Below are positions 1-9,118 of a DNA stretch of 64,000 nt, piece by piece. The DNA is from Pseudonocardiales bacterium (lineage in GTDB: Bacteria > Actinomycetota > Actinomycetes > Mycobacteriales > Pseudonocardiaceae): contig JAHEXI010000010.1 of NCBI GenBank assembly GCA_023252195.1, forward strand, positions 1 to 64,000. Reading direction: 5' to 3'. Made by a program: the position numbers and the translations under genes. Positions within the stretch are counted from its first letter, which is position 1, and every line of letters begins with the position of its first letter. The notes under the pieces are model-generated. The model saw only the letters and a program-made list of their open reading frames with translations. It did not search any database and was not told the origin of the DNA.

Positions 1-62
1 AACGCACCCAACTCGGCGACCAACGCGGCATCACTGTCTTGCCACACCGCCGCCGCCGACAT
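1..62 (-). CDS. Partial CDS, possible DUF222-type protein N-terminus
   Basis: An open frame starts with ATG at 62 on the minus strand and runs off the window edge. The 20 visible residues read MSAAAVWQDSDAALVAELGA. The short DS-D-ALVAEL stretch resembles the N-terminus of actinobacterial DUF222/HNH proteins, but 20 residues cannot prove a family. No convincing ribosome site is seen. It lies downstream of the broken methyltransferase on the same strand. Confidence 0.3.
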   Translation of the reverse strand, partial: MSAAAVWQDSDAALVAELGA

Positions 63-488
63 GACCCAATTCTACAATGAGGCACCGACAGAGCCCGGCC
101 CAAACGTCGGCACCCAGACGGAGAAATTGGTTTATCCGCGTGCATGGGTACATCGGAGAAGCCGATCGCCACGCACTCCCGTGAGCGCGGGTCGCAGACT
201 GGAGGGGTGGTTGAGATCGCCCACGGCCGGCTCGGCACCGGCCGGCACGGCGGATGGGGTTTCGCGCCTCGGGTCAGGGCAGGCACCGGATCGCCGAGCC
301 CGAGCAGCGTGCTGACCAGTTGGCCGCCAACATTGCCGTCGCCGCGGTGACCAGAAGCCGTCCAGGGCCCAGCCGCCGAGCAGCGTTTCCGCTGCGGTTC
401 CGAAGTAGACCGCTGATGCGCCCAGGGTGGCGGCCAGGTTGCCGCCCGCGCGCTTGGAGCCTAGGCGCTCGCAGAGCCGTGACGTTGA
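63..488. other. Intergenic, no recognised gene
   Basis: Several overlapping open frames exist, but none shows a ribosome site or a recognisable motif. The minus-strand frames after the methyltransferase stop read like decayed coding sequence. I see nothing I can name here. Confidence 0.4.
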
Positions 489-1427
489 TCATGTCAGTTC
501 GATGCCTTGCCCTGCGGGTGTCACGGTGAACCTCCATTGGCTGGCAGGAGGGCGGCCTGCACCGATCCACCAATGGTAGGCGGCCTCTACTTCGTTCCAG
601 AGTCGGCGCGGCCCGAATTGACGCACGTGATACTCGATGGCATTGGGCAGGTAGTGTAGGCAGGCCCACGACCGTGACCAGGCGTCCACGAAATAAAGCT
701 GAAACTCCTCACCGGTCGCGGGACGCCGGTAGACGTTTCGACAACGGGGGACACGCACACCGATCGCAAAGGACGCATTATAGTCGCCCGCGACGCCGTA
801 GGGATGCACATCGGTGCTGGTAATAAGTGCGTGGTCTTCGTCGTAGATCACGTCGCGAAGTGAAGTGTAGGGGCTGCGCTGATCGCGCAGCAGCATGAAC
901 GCCACATTGCCGACGATGCCGCCGGAAGCTGTCCCGCCGCCGCCGACGGTCAATGTCACCAACCCACCATTGTGATATTCAGTTGCCCATGGCAACACAA
1001 TTCGACCACCGGGCTTGGTCTGCGCAACCCACGCTGTCGGCACGTCACAGGCACCCACGGTGGCGATCACCCGGTCGTACGGAGCGCGGGGCGGGTATCC
1101 AGCCGCGCCGTCGCCGGTGACCACGGTGAGGGCGCCATAGTCGGCGTCGGCGAGCGCTTTGCGGGCAAGAGCGGCGACGGCAGCGTCGATCTCGATGGAG
1201 GTCACGTTCTGGCCGCCGAGACGGTGCGCGAGCAGCGCGGCCTGGTAGCCGGTGCCCGTCCCTATCTCCAACACCGACATCCCCGGCTCGGCCTGCAACG
1301 CGGTCAGCATCTGCGCCACCACCGTCGGCTTGCTCGCTGAGCTGGAGATCTGGTTCCCGATCAAGCTCGGTCCGATCGGATGTCCATCGTCTACTTGGGT
1401 GATCACCGGACTGTTCGCGTAGGCCAA
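489..1427 (-). pseudogene. PCMT-type SAM methyltransferase lacking its N-terminus
   Basis: The product belongs to the protein-L-isoaspartate methyltransferase fold. The SAM-binding motif LEIGTGTGYQAALLA lies near residues 54-68, followed by an acidic strand end (SIEID) and GDGAAGYPPRAPYDRV. The first possible start is TTG at 1427, giving 312 residues. The sequence begins at AYANSPVITQVDDG, which in this family lies after roughly 50-80 N-terminal residues, and an in-frame TAG sits two codons upstream at 1431-1433. The gene therefore looks 5'-truncated, although the rest is intact to its stop. Close relatives with the C-terminal extension seen here often accompany ATP-grasp RiPP maturases (inference from family memory), but no ATP-grasp or precursor gene is present. 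Confidence 0.6.
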
Positions 1428-1847
1428 CTCCTAACGGGGCTACGCCCCAGCCCGACGAGCCATGCCGTGGTCGGCTTCCGGTTTTCGGGCAGGCTCACGC
1501 AGGGACCCGCGGTCAGAGCGCCGACCGCCGCCACTCGCTACGCCTAGATATGTTGACCGTGACGCGAAGTGCGTATGTGCATGTCAGATGCGTTGTCGTC
1601 GCGCTGTGGAGCGAGCGTCATCCACGCTACGCCCGTCAGATCTGACCCGCGAGCACCAAACTTGACTCAATTTTACCGACTTTGCCGGCCCTAGCCTTCT
1701 AGCCACGTCGCCGGGTCATCGGATCTGCGCAGCGGGACCAGCGTGTGTTCCTCGCGCCACACCAGGCCCGGGATGAACAGGTGACGAGGCACAGCCTCGA
1801 AAGCTGGCCGCCACGGCGGGTGAGGTCATGGGGCGAGGGCTCGGCAG
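1428..1847. other. Intergenic, no recognised gene
   Basis: This stretch separates the minus-strand methyltransferase from the plus-strand regulator remnant. No supported gene, RNA or clear hairpin is visible. It may contain lost 5' parts of both neighbours, but the frames are not recognisable. Confidence 0.4.
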
Positions 1848-2335
1848 GTGTGCGACCGGGACGACCTTGATTGGGCACGGCTGGCTGATGCAGCACGTCG
1901 GCCCTCGCGGCTCAACCGTGCGGTTGTTGAGGACCTTGAGCTCATCACTGGCCGGCAGCGGCGGATGTATCACGAGCTGTCCTCGGCCGAGATGATCGTG
2001 CACGTCCAGGCACAGGCCGGGCTGCTGGTGGCACTGTTGGATAGTGCGGCGCCAGACGCGCTGCGGCGCCGGGTCGCCTCAGCGGCTGCGGAGGCGGCAG
2101 GTTTCGCGGCATGGCTGTGGTACGACCTGGGTGACCTGTCCACGATGAATCACTGCTATCGGCAGGCGGTCCTGGCCGTAACCAATCGTCCGACGCTGCT
2201 CTACGGTCCTACATCCTGGGCTATCAGGGTCTTGTCGCGCGGGTACAGGGCCGCCCGGAGTCGGCGCTAGGGTTGTTCGACCAGGCGCGCCAGCGGGTCG
2301 TCTCCGGATCGGATGCCCACCGTCATCGTGGCTGA
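1848..2335 (+). pseudogene. Frameshifted C-terminal half of a TPR-type HTH regulator
   Basis: The first frame (1848 to about 2200) has the helical pattern of actinobacterial XRE regulators with TPR-like C-termini: VVEDLELITGRQRRMYHEL, then AAGFAAWLWYDLGDL and YRQAVLAV. After RPTLL the reading shifts. The frame beginning at 2207 continues the family pattern as SYILGYQGLVARVQGRPESA and LGLFDQARQ, then stops at 2333-2335. The N-terminal HTH domain is absent, so the remnant is broken at both ends and inside. It overlaps the start of the next fragment. The intact HTH/TPR gene at 28632-29888 shows the architecture this one would have had. Confidence 0.6.
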
Positions 2336-2873
2336 TATCGACAGTGGCGAGTCCTGCGAGTTGACAGCGACAGCGGAAGTCACGCCCGAATCGCAGGTGC
2401 CGAACCCCGAGGTCGTCCATATCCGCGCTCGGGATGGCGACCGGGTGTATGCGACGTTGTACCGTCCCCGGCCGGACAAACGCCCCGCGCCGGTGCCCGT
2501 GATAGTGACGAACACCACGAAGTTCCGTGCGGCCACTGTGCGGTGCGCCATCGTTGATCCCGCCGCATGGCGTAGCGCCGCACCGAAGTTCCAATCGCAT
2601 CATGCCGACCTTCTCCTGGGCCCAACCGGCACGTGGAGCGATCGGTCCCTGCTCCGACCCGGCATAACGGCCCGCTGTCCGATCCTCGCCTTTCACGGTG
2701 ATCTGGACACGGTCACGCCACTTCACCAAGTCCGGGAGTTTGTCGCGACGCTCGGTGAACAGGGGTCGCTCGTGATGGACCCAGATGAAGGTCACGGACT
2801 GAGTCGACCCAAGAACATCCAACACGCGATGTACGCCGAGCTAGCGCATTATCGCGCAGCACTGGGTCACTGA
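2313..2873 (+). pseudogene. S9-family peptidase with central deletion
   Basis: The N-terminal part (RARDGDRVYATLYRPRPDK) matches the entry to the alpha/beta-hydrolase domain of prolyl-oligopeptidase-like proteins. The C-terminal part (PILAFHGDLDTVTPLHQ, then PDEGHGLSRPKNIQH) carries the catalytic Asp and His. The stretch between them is too short. The expected HGGP oxyanion region and the GxSxGG nucleophile are missing; the sequence jumps from VPVIVTNTTKF into FRAATVRCAIVDPAAW, which normally follows the nucleophile. It cannot be an active hydrolase. An open frame of 186 codons survives, so an annotator might call it a gene. Confidence 0.6.
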
Positions 2874-2903
2874 AACTCAGGCGGCCTGTGGTAGAGGTGA
2901 GCC

Positions 2904-3023
2904 ATGGACCACGTCTGTCTCGGCACCACCGGTCTGCAGGTCTCGCGCATCTGCCTCGGGTGCATGAGCTACGGCGAGCCCAGTCGTGGCGCCCATGGTC
3001 GGTTTCAGCTGACGTGGAGCTGA
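2904..3023 (+). pseudogene. Aldo/keto reductase, first 39 codons only
   Basis: ATG at 2904 follows a good ribosome site (GAGGTGA). The peptide starts MDHVCLGTTGLQVSRICLGC and continues MSYGEPSRG, a typical start of aldo/keto reductases of the YajO/Tas kind. It runs out of homology near GRFQLTWS and stops at 3021-3023. No barrel or catalytic Tyr/Lys/His remains. It overlaps the start of the phosphoesterase gene by 10 bases in another frame, so its translation signals could still feed that gene. Confidence 0.65.
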
Positions 3024-4315
3024 GCCGACGTCAGTTCATCTCCGGCGCCGCTGTCACGGTTGCGGGCACGCTCGGCTTCAGCGCAGTCGGTGCAGGCTGT
3101 GCCGCGGCAACGAAATCACCCACCGCACTGCCGCCGCCCGAACAGCCTGAGATCGATCATATCGTCGTGGTGATGATGGAGAACCGTTCCTTCGACCACT
3201 ATCTCGGATGGCTGCCCGGTGCAGACGGCAAACAGGACGGCCTGAGCTACGTCGATAACAACCGTAAGCGCCACGCCACGTATCACCTGGATACCTTCAC
3301 CGGCTGTGGTCACCCTGACCCGGACCATTCCTACAAGGGCGGCCGCGTCCAGTACAACGGTGGCGCCTGCGACGGTTTCCTGCGCTCGGGCCGCAACGAC
3401 GAGTTCGCGATCGGCTACTACACGGCCGCAGATCTGGATTTCTTCAGCCGCGCCGCGCGCGACTGGACCACCTGCGATCGGTACTTCGCGGCGGTGATGG
3501 GGCCGACCTTCCCGAACCGCCTGTTCCAGCACGCCGCGCAAACCGACCGGATCACCAACCTTATGGAGCCGACCACCGTCCCCACGATCTGGGACCGGCT
3601 CGCCGAACGTGGCATCCCGGCGAAATACTATTTCTGCGACGCGCCGATCACGGCCTTGTGGGGCTCGAAATACCGAGACATCACGCAGCCGTTCGCCCAG
3701 TTCCTCCTTGACGCGAAGGCCCAGACGGCCTTGCCCGCAGTGTCGTTCGTCGACCCGCGGTTTCTCGGCGACGGCACCGTCGGCACATCCGGTGACGATC
3801 ACCCGTTGGCTGACATCCGCGTCGGCCAACACTTCCTCAACACTGTCTACGATGCAGTCGTTTCCGGCCCGAACTGGGAGCGCACCGTACTGGTCATCAA
3901 CTATGACGAATGGGGCGGGTTTTTCGACCATGTGCCGCCGACCACCGCGCCCGACCCGCGACCCGACCTCGGTACCGGCCTGCGCGGATTCCGGGTGCCG
4001 TGCCTGGTCATCTCGCCGCGAGCACGTCGGCGGACCGTCGCGCATGGCATCTACGACCACACCTCCATACTCAAGATGATCGAGTGGCGATTCGGTCTCG
4101 AACCGCTCACCGTGCGCGACGCCGCCGCCAACAACCTCGCCGAGGTTCTCGACTTCGAGACGGGGCCCGACCTCACCGCTGCGCGGTACAACGTCCCGGA
4201 CATCCAAGCCTGCGGCTGCCAGTTCGCCGGCCATGTCGCAGGCGACATCCACGGCGGGCACGACTGGCCCGCGTTGCGGGATTACGCGACCTGCATTGGA
4301 TATGCCACTCGCTAG
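3014..4315 (+). CDS. Tat-exported phosphoesterase, phospholipase C family
   Basis: The protein is of the phosphoesterase family (PF04185) that includes bacterial non-haemolytic phospholipases C and acid phosphatases. GTG at 3014 is preferred because the next residues give a twin-arginine signal (VELSRRQFI) followed by a hydrophobic stretch and VGAGC, which may also serve for lipidation. Conserved elements are VVMMENRSFDHYLG (about residues 53-66), the central PNRLFQHAAQ, and late INYDEWGGFFDHVPPTT and IYDHTSILKMIEWRF. At 433 residues the length is normal. It probably acts outside the membrane on phosphodiesters of lipids; the true substrate cannot be read. A longer in-frame start at 2888 would add residues that belong to the broken reductase. 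Confidence 0.85.
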   Translation: MELSRRQFISGAAVTVAGTLGFSAVGAGCAAATKSPTALPPPEQPEIDHIVVVMMENRSFDHYLGWLPGADGKQDGLSYVDNNRKRHATYHLDTFTGCGHPDPDHSYKGGRVQYNGGACDGFLRSGRNDEFAIGYYTAADLDFFSRAARDWTTCDRYFAAVMGPTFPNRLFQHAAQTDRITNLMEPTTVPTIWDRLAERGIPAKYYFCDAPITALWGSKYRDITQPFAQFLLDAKAQTALPAVSFVDPRFLGDGTVGTSGDDHPLADIRVGQHFLNTVYDAVVSGPNWERTVLVINYDEWGGFFDHVPPTTAPDPRPDLGTGLRGFRVPCLVISPRARRRTVAHGIYDHTSILKMIEWRFGLEPLTVRDAAANNLAEVLDFETGPDLTAARYNVPDIQACGCQFAGHVAGDIHGGHDWPALRDYATCIGYATR

Positions 4316-4325
4316 GCTCGACGGC

Positions 4326-5189
4326 ATGGAGGAGCACCAGGAAGGGCGCAGCCAAGCTCCGCCGGGGACGCAGCGCGGCAAGCGGTTGCGACCGAAGTTT
4401 CACTACGAGCTCATCGGCTGCGGGCTACGCGGCCATGAGCTCCTGGGCACCGACGTCGCCACGATCCGACCTAGCGACGACCTACTCGTGCGCGAACCTG
4501 GCGATGGGCTTCGCTGGTATCGCTGCGTGCGGTGTGACGCGTGGATTCCGCTGCCACCCCCACTGGCGCCGACTCGCGAGCACCTACCCGAGCGCTCCGA
4601 GATCGACCTGCCGCTGCGGGGACGACCCTTGCGGGATCGCTACGTGCTGCGGCTGATCGCCGTGGACCGGCTGGTGCATTTCATCGTGCTCGGCGTCCTC
4701 GCGCTTGCGGTGTTCCTCTTCGCAGCCAACCGGGTGGCCCTGAGCCACACGTTCTACCGGGTCCTGGACGCGGTGCAGGGCGGCGTCGGCGGCCCGAACG
4801 GTCAGGCCGGCGGGGGGATCCTGCAGGAACTGCGACGGGCCTTCGCCGCGAAGCCCTCCACCGTGTTACTCGTGGGATTGGCATTGGCCGGCTACGCACT
4901 GCTCGAGGGCATCGAAGCCGTGGGCCTGTGGTTCGCGCACCGGTGGGCCGAGTACCTCACCTTCATCGCGACCACGCTGCTGTTGATTCCCGAGGTCTAC
5001 GAGCTCACCGGCCGGATCACCATCACCAAGATAATCACTCTGGTCATCAACCTCGCCGTGGTCGCTTACCTGCTGTTCGCCAAACGCCTCTTCGGCCTCC
5101 GCGGCGGCGGCCGCGCCGAACGCGCCGAACGCGCCCATGACACCGGCTGGCAAGCGCTGGAACGCACCTCGCCGCCGGCCCGAGTGTGA
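4326..5189 (+). CDS. DUF2127-type integral membrane protein
   Basis: The product has about 287 residues from ATG at 4326. The N-terminal third is soluble and holds [10 protein letters not shown] and a CVRCDAW pair, so a small metal site is possible. About four hydrophobic segments follow (for example [19 protein letters not shown] and [20 protein letters not shown]). The [14 protein letters not shown] and LIPEVYEL signatures fit the predicted membrane family PF09900. No enzymatic role is known to me. It overlaps the next gene by four bases (GTGA), so the two are probably translated together. An upstream in-frame start at 4233 lies inside the phosphoesterase gene and is unlikely. Confidence 0.75.
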   Translation: MEEHQEGRSQAPPGTQRGKRLRPKFHYELIGCGLRGHELLGTDVATIRPSDDLLVREPGDGLRWYRCVRCDAWIPLPPPLAPTREHLPERSEIDLPLRGRPLRDRYVLRLIAVDRLVHFIVLGVLALAVFLFAANRVALSHTFYRVLDAVQGGVGGPNGQAGGGILQELRRAFAAKPSTVLLVGLALAGYALLEGIEAVGLWFAHRWAEYLTFIATTLLLIPEVYELTGRITITKIITLVINLAVVAYLLFAKRLFGLRGGGRAERAERAHDTGWQALERTSPPARV

Positions 5190-5860
5190 CCACCCGACCC
5201 GGCGGTCCCGCCACGCCGCCCGCCCGCCGCGGGGTGGCGGCTGGCACTGAGGTGGCCGTCTCAATACTGATCGGGGCGGCCGCGGCGGTGCCAGCGAGCA
5301 TGGCGACCTCCGTGGCACTGGGGTTGCTGGTCGGCTGGGACCTCGCCTCGCTGATCTACATCACGTGGTTGTGGTCCACGATCCGCAACCGCGACGCGCG
5401 GGACACCGCCCAACGCGCCACCGTCACCGATCCAGACCGCACTGTCACTGATCTGCTGCTGCTCAGCGCGGCCGTCGCCAGCCTGGTCGCGGTCGGGTTC
5501 GTGCTGGTCCGAGCCGGACAGCAACACGGAATCCAGGAACTGCTCCGGGTCGGGCTCGGGCTCGTTTCGGTCGTACTGTCCTGGGGCCTCGTGCACACCG
5601 TCTTCACGCTGCGCTACGCGCAGCTCTACTACGCCGGGGCCGACGGCGGGATCGACTTCAACCAGCCCGACCCGCCCACCTACACCGACTTCGCCTATCT
5701 CGCGTTCACCATCGGCATGACGTTCCAGGTCTCCGATACCCCGCTGCGCAGCAGGGTGATCCGGCGCACCGCGCTGCGCCACGCTCTGCTGTCCTATTTG
5801 TTTGGCACAGGCATCCTGGCGACGACGATCAACCTGGTCGCCAGCCTCAGCAGCAAGTAA
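5186..5860 (+). CDS. DUF1345 membrane protein
   Basis: This 224-residue protein starts with GTG overlapping the previous stop. Five or so hydrophobic segments are visible. The late segment [19 protein letters not shown] is the hallmark of PF07077 (DUF1345), predicted inner-membrane proteins of unknown role. It ends [16 protein letters not shown]. It is coupled to the DUF2127 gene, which suggests a shared membrane function, but no substrate can be inferred. Confidence 0.8.
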   Translation: MTTRPGGPATPPARRGVAAGTEVAVSILIGAAAAVPASMATSVALGLLVGWDLASLIYITWLWSTIRNRDARDTAQRATVTDPDRTVTDLLLLSAAVASLVAVGFVLVRAGQQHGIQELLRVGLGLVSVVLSWGLVHTVFTLRYAQLYYAGADGGIDFNQPDPPTYTDFAYLAFTIGMTFQVSDTPLRSRVIRRTALRHALLSYLFGTGILATTINLVASLSSK

Positions 5861-5961
5861 GCCCGGCGCGTCCGGGTGACATAGCGCAACTAGTCTTGGG
5901 GTCGGCGCGTCTACCGTCGAGGACAACTGTTGGGCGGGTCAACCCAGGCGCAGGGAGTGGT

Positions 5962-7749
5962 GTGGCTGGCGGAGACGGGCGCTGGGGTCCCAGCGGGGAG
6001 GCCCGCGGTGATCGTCGGCGTCGAGCGCCTGCCCCGCCGCGGTCTGACGTCCCGCGCCGTCGAGTGGTCCCGCCGGATCGGGCCGGTCAGGCGGGGCGCA
6101 ACTCGCGTAGTGACCGGCCGCGCGCCACGGCGCCGTCGGGACCGCCGCGGACCCGGGTCGGTTCCAACGGGCACCGGGGTGGTGGGAACGGTCGGCGATC
6201 CGGGCATCGCCCGACGCGCCGCAATGACCGCCGGTGGGGGTCGATCGCGCGGTGGGTTATCGCGCTGGTGTCGTTGCTCGTATTCAGCGTCATCGGGTAT
6301 GGCTGGAGCCAGTACGAGACTCTGCTGACCGGGATCGGTAGGTCCGACGCCATCCGGGTCGATGCCCCGAAATCAGCCGGCGGCGATACCAACATACTGA
6401 TCATGGGATTGGACAGCCGGCTCGACGGGAACGGCAAACCGCTTCCACCAGAGATCTACCAGGCATTGCACGCGGGTGACGAGCAGGTCGGCGGTTACAA
6501 CGCCAACGTTTTGATGCTGGTGCACCTACCCGGCAATGGTTCCCGGGCCACCGCCATCTCCATCCCGCGCGACGACTACGTCAGCCTCCCGGGCAGCCCG
6601 GACGGCGTTGTGAAGGGCAAGATCAAGCAAGCCTACGGCTTTGCATTCGACCAGGAACATAAAAGGCTGACGGCCGTCGGCGTGAACGACCAGGCCATCT
6701 TGGAACAGCGAAGTCGCGACGCTGGTCGCCAGGAGCAGGTCGACACGGTCGCCCAGTTCTTGGGGGGCGTGCCGATCGACCACTTCGTGGAGGTGACCAT
6801 GGTCGCCTTCTACCAGCTCGCCCAGGTGGTGGAGCCAATCACGGTGTGTCTGAAGGAGGACACCCGAGACAACTACTCCGGCGCCGACTTCCACCGCGGC
6901 TACCAGCAGATCAACGCGGCTCAGGCGGTGGCTTTCGTGCGCCAGCGCCGCGATTCGGTGCACACCCAGCTGAACTTCAGCGATTTGGACCGGGAACGCC
7001 GCCAACAGGCCTTCATCGCCTCGCTGGTCTATCAACTCAAGCAGGCCGGAACGTTCCTCAACCCGGCGCGACTGCGCGGATTGATCAATGTGGCCAAGCA
7101 GAACATCGCCGCCGACACCGGTTTCGAGCTGCTGTCCTTCGCCGAGCAAGCCTCCGCGCTGACCGGTGGGAACATCAGCTTCACGACCCTGCCGATCGTC
7201 CGCTTCGGCACCGATCCCGCCGGTGAGGACGTCAACATCGTCGACGTGCCGGCGGTCCAAGCGTTGGTGCACAACCTGATCGGTGGCCCCACCACCACGC
7301 CCGTCGCCGCCGCACCAGCCCCGGTGTCCGGCAGCCAATCCGGCATCGTGGACGTGATCAACGCCACCAGTCGCAACGGCTTGGCGGCCTCGCTGGAACA
7401 CGCCCTGACCCCCACCGGCTTTACCACGGGTGTCACCAGCACCGCCCGCCATCACCGGAGCACCACGACGATCTACTATCCAGATTCCGGCGCCGCCGAG
7501 GCGGCTAAAACCCTGGCCACGATGCTCGGTGAGCTACCTACCGCGCGCGACTCGACGGTATCGACCGGGCACCTCCGGGTGGTCCTGGGTGCCGACTTCA
7601 CGCTGCCCGCCAGCCTGGGTACCACCGACTCCGCCGGGGCCGGCGACTCAACGCCGAGACCTGCGACGGGGCCCACACCGGGTGGCGCTGCGCCCACCGA
7701 CGCGGACCCCGACAGCATCTCCGGCGCCGGGATCCAGTGCGTCAAATAG
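5962..7749 (+). CDS. LytR-CpsA-Psr (LCP) cell-wall ligase
   Basis: LCP proteins transfer polymers such as arabinogalactan from lipid carriers to peptidoglycan. The protein has a long Arg/Pro-rich cytoplasmic N-terminus, one membrane segment (WVIALVSLLVFSVIGYGW), the LCP domain (DTNILIMGLDSR, then ISIPRDDYVSLPG, with conserved Arg and Asp) and a C-terminal LytR_C-type domain beginning at VDVINATSRNG. GTG at 5962 follows AGGGAG with a short spacer; an in-frame TTG at 5896 is the alternative. The 595-residue length suits actinobacterial LCP proteins with the C-terminal domain. The next gene starts 40 bases downstream. Confidence 0.9.
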   Translation: MAGGDGRWGPSGEARGDRRRRAPAPPRSDVPRRRVVPPDRAGQAGRNSRSDRPRATAPSGPPRTRVGSNGHRGGGNGRRSGHRPTRRNDRRWGSIARWVIALVSLLVFSVIGYGWSQYETLLTGIGRSDAIRVDAPKSAGGDTNILIMGLDSRLDGNGKPLPPEIYQALHAGDEQVGGYNANVLMLVHLPGNGSRATAISIPRDDYVSLPGSPDGVVKGKIKQAYGFAFDQEHKRLTAVGVNDQAILEQRSRDAGRQEQVDTVAQFLGGVPIDHFVEVTMVAFYQLAQVVEPITVCLKEDTRDNYSGADFHRGYQQINAAQAVAFVRQRRDSVHTQLNFSDLDRERRQQAFIASLVYQLKQAGTFLNPARLRGLINVAKQNIAADTGFELLSFAEQASALTGGNISFTTLPIVRFGTDPAGEDVNIVDVPAVQALVHNLIGGPTTTPVAAAPAPVSGSQSGIVDVINATSRNGLAASLEHALTPTGFTTGVTSTARHHRSTTTIYYPDSGAAEAAKTLATMLGELPTARDSTVSTGHLRVVLGADFTLPASLGTTDSAGAGDSTPRPATGPTPGGAAPTDADPDSISGAGIQCVK

Positions 7750-7789
7750 CGGGCATGAGGTGCATTCTGTCGGGGTGGGCTTGGACGTA

Positions 7790-8785
7790 ATGGTGGTATC
7801 GCCTCATCCGCCGCCGCTGACGTGGGAACGGTTGGCGACCGCGTGGACGTTGAACCCTGGCGCGCTGTCGGTCGTCGCCGTTCTGGGGGTGGCTTACTGG
7901 CTGGGAGTCCGCCGGCTGTGCCGGGCGGGCGTGGTCTGGCCGACCGGGCGGCCGTGGTGGTTTGCGCTCGGGTTGGCGTCGATCCTGCTGGTGACAGTGA
8001 CCTTCGTCGGCGTCTATGCGAACACCCTGTTCTGGGATCGCGCGGTACGCAACATCGTGCTGCTCATGATCACGCCGATGTTCCTGGCCCTGGCGGCGCC
8101 GCTGACCCTGCTGCGCGACGTACTCCCGGAGCGGGCCGCCCGGGCAGCCAGCCGGGTTCTGCACAGCGGCGCCGCCCGCGTCGTGACCTTCCCGGTGGTG
8201 GTGACCATCGCGCTGATCGCTCCGCTGTTTGTGCTGTACCTGACCCCGCTGTATGAGACGAGCCTGCGATCAGCGGTCGTCGGCGCGGCCGTCGACGCTG
8301 GCCTGGTCGCGGCCGGGTTCCTCTACTTCTGGAGTCGGTTTCGGATCGACCCCACCCCGCGCACTGATCCCTACCTGCTGACGATGGCGATCAGCGTCGC
8401 AGAAGTGATCTTCGATGGGGTGTTGGGCTTGACCCTGTGGCTGGGCCCGCTGATCGCCCCGCGTTACTACCTGGAACTTCACCGGGCGTGGGGGCCGGAC
8501 CTGCGGATGGATCAGATCATCGGCGCCGGGGTGCTGTGGATCGGTGGTGACCTGGCCGGCCTGCCGTTCCTCGCCGCGGTGGTGACCCGGATGATGCGCG
8601 AGGACCAGCGCGACGCCGTGGCCATCGACGCCGAACTCGACACCCTCGACGCTCTCGATGCCTCACTCGGGCCCCCCAAAACTAGTCCAGCAACTAGCCC
8701 GGAAACCAGCCCATCGCAAACCCAGCCCCGGCTGTGGTGGGAAGACCACCCGGAACTAGCCGAGCGCTTCCGCCGCCCCCGCTGA
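7790..8785 (+). CDS. CtaG-type cytochrome oxidase assembly membrane protein
   Basis: The protein fits the Caa3_CtaG family (PF09678), membrane proteins linked to copper loading of heme-copper oxidases. Several membrane segments are visible. Family-type sequence includes TFVGVYANTLFWDRAVRN, PLTLLRDVLP and a late GVLWIGGDLAGLPFLAAV. ATG at 7790 gives 331 residues; GTG at 7775 is a close alternative. No oxidase subunit gene lies nearby, so it acts in trans if functional. The Ser/Thr/Pro-rich C-terminus (about residues 285-315) is probably disordered and cytoplasmic. Confidence 0.8.
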   Translation: MVVSPHPPPLTWERLATAWTLNPGALSVVAVLGVAYWLGVRRLCRAGVVWPTGRPWWFALGLASILLVTVTFVGVYANTLFWDRAVRNIVLLMITPMFLALAAPLTLLRDVLPERAARAASRVLHSGAARVVTFPVVVTIALIAPLFVLYLTPLYETSLRSAVVGAAVDAGLVAAGFLYFWSRFRIDPTPRTDPYLLTMAISVAEVIFDGVLGLTLWLGPLIAPRYYLELHRAWGPDLRMDQIIGAGVLWIGGDLAGLPFLAAVVTRMMREDQRDAVAIDAELDTLDALDASLGPPKTSPATSPETSPSQTQPRLWWEDHPELAERFRRPR

Positions 8786-8851
8786 GCCTGGCTGCCACAA
8801 TCGCAGCCTTGGACCGCCGACACCCCCAGTCCGTCAAGGAGAGATGACCGG

Positions 8852-9109
8852 ATGGCTTCACTACAGACTCTCGAACGCCGGATCCTTGCGCTGGAGGCGC
8901 GCCTGGCCGACGTCGAGGGCGGATACGGCGACACGCTCTACAAGCTGCACCGAGCGAGCGTCAAAGCAGGCCTCAGAACTGCAAGGATTCTGGAACATTT
9001 CGACATCGAAGACGTTTCCGATGAAGGGATCGACAACGCACTGGACGAAGAAGAGAACCGAGGCTGCAGGTGGCGGTGTTCTCATCATGTTCTCATCGAG
9101 CCTACATAG
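8852..9109 (+). CDS. Small coiled-coil hypothetical protein
   Basis: ATG at 8852 follows AAGGAGAG at a good distance. The 85-residue product starts with LQTLERRILALEARLADVEG, a heptad-like coiled coil, and continues to an acidic tail (EDVSDEGIDNALDEEE). After residue 70 the composition changes (CRWRCSHH), and the reading runs across the direct repeat in front of the response-regulator gene. The native stop may therefore have been lost. I do not recognise a family. It lies just upstream of the two-component genes and could be cotranscribed with them. Confidence 0.55.
   Translation: MASLQTLERRILALEARLADVEGGYGDTLYKLHRASVKAGLRTARILEHFDIEDVSDEGIDNALDEEENRGCRWRCSHHVLIEPT
9077..9098 (+). promoter_or_regulatory. 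11-bp tandem direct repeat, probable OmpR-type operator
   Basis: TGTTCTCATCA is followed directly by TGTTCTCATCG: two 11-bp units in tandem, ending 20 bases before the response-regulator start. Direct repeats at 11-bp spacing are the usual recognition pattern of OmpR/PhoB-family dimers. Autoregulation by the adjacent regulator is inferred. Confidence 0.55.
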
Positions 9110-9118
9110 GGTGATGGT

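Noticed and set aside
489-1427. Graspetide-type RiPP cluster
   Set aside because: The methyltransferase resembles those next to ATP-grasp maturases, but no ATP-grasp or precursor gene is present and the gene is truncated.
3116-4381. 421-codon minus-strand frame opposite the phosphoesterase
   Set aside because: The plus strand encodes a clear phosphoesterase with all motifs; the antisense reading has none.
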